Assembly (NCBI GenBank): GCA_947652115.1
Contig: OX393563.1
Location: 3,360,318 to 3,424,317 of the forward strand
Length of the DNA stretch: 64,000 nt
From: Blastomussa wellsi
Taxonomy: Eukaryota; Cnidaria; Anthozoa; Scleractinia; Plerogyridae
Direction: 5' to 3'
Below the pieces are notes generated by a model, which did not search any database, was not told the origin of the DNA, and was given only the letters and a program-made list of their open reading frames with translations. This document shows positions 57,236 to 64,000 of the stretch, piece after piece (the stretch's first letter is position 1; the number at the start of each line of letters is the position of its first letter). The position numbers and the translations under genes were made by a program.

Positions 57236-58036
57236 CAGGGACGGCGGAGCCGGGGGGGCTGGGGGGGCTTCAACCCCCCCACTTTTTACGACGATGATAT
57301 TTCTTGTTTTAGTATAAGGTGTGTATGAAGAAATAATGAAAAAAGGAAATCGTAAATATTAAAAAAAAAGGAAAACGATGAATAAGGAAATGCGAAGGAA
57401 ATGGATAACTTGTTATCACATTTCAGAGACGATGTATGTCCATCAACATTGGGTGCAGTCAGCTAAATACATTCAAAGTGTAGTTGTCGGGACACAACAC
57501 TGAGGTAGAGTGCTTTGAAGACATCTTAAACGAAGTGAAATCTTTGAATGTACACGAACGTGGTTTAATTGACCAAGTAGCAAGAATCTGTAAGCTAGTG
57601 CTCGTTAGTCCTGCCACCAGTTCAACAAGGGTGCGTTCGTTTTCAACCGCTAAACGAGTGAAAACTTGGCTCCGTTCTGCGGAAACTTTTCGTGTTTACG
57701 TACTTCCTTACGCGCGTCCTTTCCACACACGGGGAGCTTGTATAAAAACCCAGGTTAGTGTTCTTAAGCCGGGATATATCGTGAAAGGCTGAAAAATATG
57801 TATCAAGCTTACAAAACTTCAAAAATATTGCTGTAAGCACAAAAAGTGCCTGTCATTTTACACTTATCCAGGTTGTCTTTTTTTAAGAAATATTTCATGG
57901 AGAATGTTGAAAATACCATTTCCGAGCCTCTAGATTTCAAAATTTTCCCCAGACGCCCCTAAAAACTCGCTACTCCGGCGCTCGTTTTCAAGCCCCCCTC
58001 CCCTCCCCCACTTTAAAATAAGCTCCGCCGTCCCTG
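57236..58036 (+). mobile_element. internally deleted hAT-type DNA transposon
   Basis: Ends CAGGGACGGCGGAGC and GCTCCGCCGTCCCTG are 15-bp inverted repeats. It encloses a transposase remnant at 57484-57792. A clean 8-bp target duplication was not seen. Confidence 0.75.
57484..57792 (+). pseudogene. hAT transposase C-terminal remnant
   Basis: An open stretch reading LVLVSPATSSTRVRSFSTAK followed by RVKTWLRS. It corresponds to the hAT dimerisation region near the transposase C-terminus (consensus-like PATNA.SERSFS..RIKTYLRS, from memory). There is no ATG at the start of the frame and the N-terminal catalytic regions are absent, so it is a fossil. Confidence 0.75.
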
Positions 58037-58200
58037 TTGAAAAAGAAGGAAAAATGGAATGTTACTGAACTATTAATCACACGTTATTTTAAGTTTACGT
58101 CATGTAGCCGTCATGATGATTTGACTTACAGACTTTGTATGGGAACTTCACTTCAGTTCTCAAAATGCAAAATACAACCGTGAATGTACAAATAAACTTC

Positions 58201-58444
58201 ACCTACCTCTAAATTGAATTGTGTTTGTTTCTTCCGTGTAATCCGGAGTTAATTTGGGGCCATTTGAAGCAAGCTTTTGAGACGGGCATTGTTCGGTGTA
58301 GTCTCCTATAAGAACGAAGTGAAAGGCAGGAGACTCGGGCCGTAATACTCCGGAGGCGACCCGACAAATCACTCTCGCATTACAAAATAAGACAAAGAAT
58401 TCCATTAAAAACACCATATCCATGTAGCCAGATAATTTCCCCAT
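58201..58444 (-). CDS. possible first exon of a secreted or membrane protein (unconfirmed)
   Basis: Minus-strand frame with MGKLSGYMDM followed by a hydrophobic stretch VFLMEFFVLF and VASG, like a signal peptide. It continues for about 80 residues to QFRG, where GGTAGGTGAAG offers a donor. No family recognised and no second exon identified. It could equally be chance. Confidence 0.3.
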
Positions 58445-59204
58445 TGTATTTACTCTTCTCGGTGATTGCACTGGGATTTTGGATCGAGAAAATTCGGATA
58501 TTATGCAGCTGTTTTGCTGTCTTCCCATGCGTTCGCCTTTTTCGGCGTCTACGGGCACACGACAGCAGATTGCTTTCTTCCACTCTCATTGGTCAATTCA
58601 AATCACCAGCACTAATAAGAGTGCAGAAAGCTACATGAAGTAAGCTTGGACCGCCTGTGATCTCAACGGCCCAAATAGTGCATTTTGGTGCATTTACGCA
58701 AATCGTATGTTTCTCGATTCGTGAGATTAAGACATCTTGTTCAAAGTAATATAAAAGTGAGGTTAGGGGGTATAAGTGCTTACGCCCACAGGGGTTGAGG
58801 TTCGGGGGTCCTTTATGTCTCCGTTTCAGAGCCGTATCGCCTGTTGGTATGTACCCCTAACAGGGGCTCTCCACTATGAACAAGTGCAACAGTTTTCTGT
58901 GCGCGTTCTTCCGTTATGGATGGACGCTGGTTTTATTATAATACATAGCAATTTCAGGGTTTTTTAACGATAATTAGTGAGTCGACAGGGGAGAAGTTAA
59001 TGGGAGAGCACTCCTCGTGGCAACGTTGTAAAAGAGAGCGCTATGCATTAAAGTGATATTATTCATTTTAAGGCCGCCTTTCTTGATAGGACCTGTAATT
59101 GTAGATACCAGAGATAATTACGGTGATCCTCCCTTTTTTAAGCTGCACCCGAACAGCTTACCGAAACCGCATAGTGCTCGTTTATAGTACTTTTCCCTGT
59201 TGAG
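58445..59204. other. no gene recognised
   Basis: Contains CCCCTAACAGGGGCTC-like repeat sequence near 58850. No convincing coding region. Confidence 0.4.
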
Positions 59205-59420
59205 TGCCTCGCCCATGAAGTTCTACTCCCCCCTGGATGAGATGCTAGTCATGGCAGGATTGCCCCCAGCAGTAAATTCAGCGGTACCCATTTATACACC
59301 TGGGCGAAGAGAGGCACTGAGAACGAAGTTTCTTGCCCAAGAACACCACGAAGAGCCCGGCCAGGGTTCGAATCTGGACCTTTCGATCCGGAGGCTAGAA
59401 CAGACGAGCGAACAGAGCGT
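59205..59420 (-). mobile_element. tRNA-derived SINE (family 2), minus orientation
   Basis: Minus strand: CCTCCGGATCGAAAGGTCC, GATTCGAACCCTGGCCGGGC (box B), GTTCTTGGGCAAGAAACTT, CAGGTGTATAAATGGGTACC, ACTAGCATCTCATCCAGGGG. The best-preserved body of the family in this window. Confidence 0.8.
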
Positions 59421-59448
59421 TCGATATAGGTCATGTCACCACATTTAT

Positions 59449-59737
59449 AATTTTGGAAATCAAAGACTCATTTCAGAAATCAAACGGATAAATTTTGGAA
59501 ATCAAAAAATGATGTCACAAATCAAACAGATTAATTTTGGAAATCAAAAACTGATTTCAGAAATCAAACGGATAAATTTTGGAAACCAAAAACTGATTTC
59601 AGAAATCGAACGGATAAATAAATCAAAAACTGATTTGAGAAATCAAACGGATAAATGTTGGAAATCAAAAACTGATTTCTGAAATCAAACGCATAAATTT
59701 TGGAAATCAGAAACTATTTTCAGAAATCAAACAGGTT
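59449..59737. repeat. 42-bp minisatellite, open in one frame
   Basis: About 6-7 copies of TTTTGGAAATCAAAAACTG followed by ATTTCAGAAATCAAACGGATAA. Because 42 is a multiple of 3, one plus-strand frame repeats FGNQKLISEIKRIN until 59682. No start or splice context suggests a gene. Confidence 0.9.
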
Positions 59738-60208
59738 CATGTGAAGTTCGACGTTTGACCTACCCCCTGTTTGTTTTCGCTCACCGTTTATTCCGCAATA
59801 AACGAACGCCTGGAACAGGCTACAAGGCACCGCAAACGAAAATGTTACTGGTATTCGCAGAACCGGGCCGGGGAGGGAGGATATTTGGTCCAACGCGTGG
59901 AAAATTAAAATTAGGAAAACGGCGCAACCAGATTGTTAATGTTAAATCAAAATGGTAATACGGCAGTCTGTACAAGTTAAGTTCAATTTGTTCCACTATC
60001 TTAGAAAGTTTTTTCGTACCGCCAACTTCACAAAATCAGATTCAGCTGCGTTATGGTTTTACCGAAAACATAGCCTGCGTAGCAAGGGAACGCTTGCCAC
60101 GCAGACTATCGAAAACAAAGTGCTTACAAAGTTTATCAACTACTTTTCACGATTACAAAATAAGATGAAGTCATAATGTTTCCGGCAATATAACATCATA
60201 CACAATAT

Positions 60209-60337
60209 ACTTCCTACCCAAATAAGTTTACATCGTGACGGTATTTCAGATAGTGATATGTGTCCTCTTTGCAACAATAAACAACAAACCTTATTCCACT
60301 TGTTAGTCACTTGTATCAAAACAGCTTCCCTCTAGCA
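60209..60337 (+). mobile_element. fragment of a LINE reverse transcriptase (zinc-knuckle end)
   Basis: Plus-strand reading LPTQISLHRDGISDSDMCPL followed by CNNKQQTLFHLLVTC: the C-x2-C-x7-H-x4-C zf-RVT motif at the C-terminus of many non-LTR reverse transcriptases. It ends in a stop soon after; the rest is not found. Confidence 0.7.
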
Positions 60338-60679
60338 AACCTTTCAGGTTTGGTAGTATGAAAAAACTCGTGAAAGTCTTCTATTCACTGTTCAAAGTAA
60401 AATACGTTTAACTACGGCTTTTTTGATATGCTTCCAAAGTTTTCTTCTTCGAGTGTAAGAGAAACTAATAATATTCGGGGAAATCGCGGTTGCAAAAAAA
60501 AAAAAAAACGTTTACAAAAGTTTAATGCTGTAGTGAGTGCAAAAATAAAAATTTTAAAAAATGTGTAGGAGTACTGCTGGGGCTTTAATAAAACCTTGAC
60601 CGGCCGGCTGACCCTGTTTAGGACAATTTAAAATAATCTTCAATACTGGAATAGCTATTAAAGCGAGCTAAATACATAC

Positions 60680-61050
60680 CCTGTGTGGGACCCGGGGGTA
60701 CTCCCATTGTACATTACGGGGGGGAGGGAGGTCCAACGGAGCTTCATATTGCAAACCCAAAAAAATACACGAGCCTGAAATTTTAGACGCCAAAAATACC
60801 TGGCATCAAAATCCTACCCAAAAAAGACTTAAACACTTCAATACCGATTTATTCAATCAAACAGACTCTTGTAATGCATCAATAAGCAGGAGCTAATGAG
60901 ATCGGAGACGTGACCCAAAAAATACGCGTATTTTTGAAGACCTAAAACGATACGTGACAGATCTCTTGACCCAAAAAATACGTCGGACCTTCCCGTCATG
61001 CATAATGCAAGTACCCCTTGGAGTGTGGGGCAACGTCTTCTATTCCAAGA
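60680..61050. repeat. probable interspersed repeat (GGGGGTACTCCC / AAAAATACG type)
   Basis: Starts CCCGGGGGTACTCCCAT and ends in GTACCCCTTGGAGTG. CCAAAAAATACG occurs several times inside. Its class was not determined. Confidence 0.4.
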
Positions 61051-62671
61051 CCTTATTTAGGACAAAAGAGAGTATTTAATATTTAACCCTCCGACGTACA
61101 AGCAAACTCATACCCCCACCGTGGTACAAAGGGGGTGGGGGGAGGGGAAGGAACCCCCTGGGTTTTCGTTGGGTTAAGATACTTTGAAAAGCTAAAGGTT
61201 ATATAGACAGCTTGTTATGTCGTTTACACGACTAGGTTAATAGCGGAGCTCCAGCCGCCCGAAGGACCGCAAGGGAGCCCCATAACCATATGGGAGAAGA
61301 ACAATCGTGCATGAATAGAAATAGGAGAACCATGCATTCAAGTTTTCATGGTCGACATGGATAGTGGCATGGATACGACGACGACGACGAAGTCGCACAA
61401 AATGGTGGCCATTGTCAGCCTTGTCAGCTTACATCTTTGGTATTGGACATCCATGTTATGCTCAATTGACAGCTATCAAATCGAGGTATCCGCTTACCAG
61501 TATAACATGACTAAATCGCGGGTTCAGATTTAGAACTCATCCCCCTTGAACGTCCGAGCGTTAAAGTAATAGCGTGATCAGTTAGTCATGAAATGATCTA
61601 ATGTTGACAGTAGCGCTGATGTGACAACAGCCACTATCATGACAAGGTAGTGTACAAACTGAAACTGGCCACGGATACACTCGAAAAAATCAAACTTTTG
61701 CAAAGGCTGTGTGAGCTGGTCAGCGCTTTCGCCAGCTACGTAGTTTTATTAAATTTTGCATTTTGCTTCTTAGAAAATTTACTTATGTTTGAGAAATAAA
61801 AAGGTGGGTAGTTTTTTCTTAGATTCAGAAAAAAATAAGACAGTGACATTTGAATTACCGTTCCAACGGAACAACTTAAGCTTAAATCCCTTTAAAAGGC
61901 AACGTCTTCAAAAGAAGATACTAAAAGCATTTTCTTACTTCTTGGGCGAGTTTTTAAACACTAAGTTATGAAGGAGTAGCCATTTACAAAAATACAAAAA
62001 CTGACATTTGATAGAAATCATCTTTTTATCATTCAGCTTGCTTTCGATTGGAAAGTGACCAAAAATATGATAAGCAGTGGTTTCGTACTAGCCATAATAT
62101 TATCACAACTTTATCACCTGATAAGCATCTGTAATTATTTACACAGTCAAAACAGCTCAAGCGTCCCTATCAAATTCCCACGTGCCCGTTGCGTGAAGCC
62201 AGACAACAATCCAATCAACATTCGAGATTTTAATCGAGTCGCCGTTTGAACATTGAAGTATTAACTTCAAGAATGGAATATTGAAGCAAAGAATGAAATC
62301 AAATTGCCATTAATGAATTCGTTAACTCACTCTTGTTAGGAACGCTTGAGCTGTTTTGACTGTAAAGGGTAATAAAATCTTGATAGTAACACGTCTACTC
62401 TGTAACGGATGCTATTAATTAAACATACGAATGAGAGAATGGAAGTGCATCGTCAGGTCAGCCAATAAAAGCTCCAGTAGTTCTATTTTAATGGGAATAA
62501 TGGTTAGCTGAAACATGCCCGGGGGTCCTAAGGGCTTATTCACTTTCGTTTCTTCCCTTTTTCTTGCATCGTCACTGCAAATTTTAACCACTTTAGCCTC
62601 GATGATCTGGCACTACGACTCTGATAACTGGTGTTTGCATTGACTGTCTCAAAGCACCATAAAACAGAGTG
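61051..62671. other. upstream region of the multi-pass membrane gene
   Basis: A small frame at 61348-61533 (MVDMDSGMDTT start) is the only ATG-led candidate and has no recognised homology. The rest is non-coding as far as can be seen. Confidence 0.35.
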
Positions 62672-63640
62672 ATGAGAAAGAACCAGCGCCTGGTCATTGC
62701 AGTCATCTGCGCTTTTGCCATCTCACTCTTGAGAGTGGTTTTCACGGCTGTGTTCTTCACTACCAGTGTCATCTGCATCGTGAACGCTGAAAGCCGCGTG
62801 GAAAGATGTGACGGCCACATAACACTCTCTCAGATAGCAGTTGACAGTCTAAACACTACCAGCACTTTCGTAGAGACTGTTGTTTCGTCGTTTTTGATCT
62901 TTCTCATCTATCGATGGAAACAGTTCAATTTCATGAATTTCCTTAAGGCTCTTCCGAGGCAGGGAGACTTTTGGATGTGGACAATGCTGTGGATTGCGCG
63001 AATTTTCACGAATATTCTCATAGACATTATCCCGGGGATTAACCAAAACTACCCTGTTCTTATTGTCCTGGGCGTTTCATTGAGTTTTGAGTTCGCTTCG
63101 ACCACAATTCTGGCGTGTGCGCTCACCTTTGTACAGTTTCACCACGTAAAAACGTGGTTCAACCAGCATTTTAACGACGAACGCGCCGGCAAGTTGCTAT
63201 GTCTGTACCGTGCGATTTTATTCACATATGGCCTGCGAATGCTCGCTTTATTCTTGTACGACTCCTTTTTGGTTGCAAGACACATCACTCGCCAAAGTGA
63301 GTACCGTGAACTTGATAGCGTTCTTTTAGCTTTGGACGTTGCCTACAGAGGAAGTTTGTCCATTTTCTTCTTCCGTAAATTTTTTGACTTCGCTTTACCG
63401 GAAGTTTTTAAAGAAGCCAACGCAGATTTGAATGCTCAGCAGGAAAATGAAAGTAAGAAGGAAGCAGTAAGACGGAACACAGCGTGCAACGAAATTATTT
63501 TTTCTGAAACATCAGAAAATGGAATGGAAGTGAAAAGCGAAGAGCTAGATGAAGTAGGAATTGTTCACTTTAATGATAAATCAACTAAAGAGGTCGAATA
63601 TTGTACAAGAAAAAACTATGCCGCACCTTGTGATACATAA
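62672..63640 (+). CDS. multi-pass membrane protein of unknown function, intronless
   Basis: 322 residues from ATG at 62672 to TAA. About six hydrophobic segments: ~7-37, 60-80, 101-121, 127-155, 177-201 and 216-242. A hydrophilic, acidic C-tail follows from ~245 (rich in Glu, Lys and Asn, ending APCDT). One N-glycosylation sequon (NTT, 61-63) lies near the second segment. There is no DRY, NPxxY or transporter signature, so it was not placed in a family; a divergent 7TM receptor-like or TMEM protein is possible. A poly(A) signal follows at 63671-63676. The open frame and regular membrane pattern argue for a real gene. Confidence 0.75.
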   Translation: MRKNQRLVIAVICAFAISLLRVVFTAVFFTTSVICIVNAESRVERCDGHITLSQIAVDSLNTTSTFVETVVSSFLIFLIYRWKQFNFMNFLKALPRQGDFWMWTMLWIARIFTNILIDIIPGINQNYPVLIVLGVSLSFEFASTTILACALTFVQFHHVKTWFNQHFNDERAGKLLCLYRAILFTYGLRMLALFLYDSFLVARHITRQSEYRELDSVLLALDVAYRGSLSIFFFRKFFDFALPEVFKEANADLNAQQENESKKEAVRRNTACNEIIFSETSENGMEVKSEELDEVGIVHFNDKSTKEVEYCTRKNYAAPCDT

Positions 63641-63670
63641 ACTTTTCCCTGACAGCCCGGAAGTTAATTA

Positions 63671-63676
63671 AATAAA
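63671..63676 (+). promoter_or_regulatory. candidate poly(A) signal of the multi-pass membrane gene
   Basis: AATAAA 31 nt after the stop codon, a very short 3' UTR if used. Confidence 0.5.
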
Positions 63677-63817
63677 ACCTCAGCAGCTATAGGTTGAAAG
63701 GCTTGACAAAACCTGATGGATGCTGTTGGTTGCTTCAATATGTTGTCCTTGAAGAGATTAGAACGGTCAGTGTTCATAGTTTTTCTATCTTTTTACTATG
63801 AGCTCTATCACAACTTC

Positions 63818-63869
63818 GTTCCCAGGGTCTCTCTCTTCAGGGGGCGGGAAGAGAGAGACCCTGGGAACG
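63818..63869. repeat. perfect 22-bp-arm hairpin
   Basis: CGTTCCCAGGGTCTCTCTCT(TC), an 8-nt loop AGGGGCGG, then the exact inverted copy. CTCCGAGGxTCCCAGGG-like ends of local MITEs suggest it is a collapsed fold-back element. Confidence 0.9.
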
Positions 63870-64000
63870 AGGGAAATATGAAATCTAATTAATCTTCCTA
63901 AGAGTAGACTAGGTCGGTCGATGTTGCGCCGTCTACCGGGCACCGGATCTCACCTCCACGGCCGAAGCCGCTTTCACTTTCATTGCGCCTCGGGGTTTCG

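Overview
The window looks like a piece of an intron-rich animal nuclear genome, most likely an anthozoan cnidarian (stony coral or sea anemone). This is inferred from vertebrate-like proteins split by many GT-AG introns, a lineage-type intronless GPCR, and a dense load of small fold-back elements, tRNA-derived SINEs and broken non-LTR retrotransposons. No taxonomic search was possible. There is no sign of bacterial gene organisation.

Layout. 0.4-13.6 kb, minus strand: SCYL3-like pseudokinase, 14 coding exons (607 codons), every junction in phase. One intron holds an intronless rhodopsin-type GPCR and another holds two nested dead LINEs. 13.6-16.7 kb: intergenic, with fold-back repeats. 16.7-38.8 kb, minus strand: RECQL5 DNA helicase, 21 coding exons (910 codons), all phases consistent. 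Its introns hold SINEs, MITEs, a LINE tail and decayed duplicates of two of its own exons. 39.16-39.94 kb, plus strand: a DUF4476/proline-rich protein that starts 361 bp from RECQL5, head to head. 42.4-44.4 kb, minus strand: V-ATPase subunit G, 3 exons. 44.5-62.6 kb: gene-poor and repeat-rich. Its dominant feature is a 5.2-kb tandem array (47.7-53.0 kb) of roughly 70-bp tRNA-like units arranged in ~210-bp and ~400-bp higher-order repeats. It also holds a duplicated ~500-bp block, minisatellites and a hAT remnant. 62.67-63.64 kb, plus strand: an intronless multi-pass membrane protein of unknown function.

The genes do not form one pathway. SCYL3 (trafficking/adhesion pseudokinase), RECQL5 (Pol II-linked helicase) and V-ATPase G (proton pump stalk) are ordinary conserved genes. 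The unusual material is mobile or repeated DNA: the tRNA-like array, a transposon end that supplies the SCYL3 C-terminus and stop codon, inverted repeats bracketing SCYL3 exon 11, and internal exon duplications in RECQL5. Exon boundaries were read by eye from splice sites, phase and remembered family similarity. They have not been checked against RNA.
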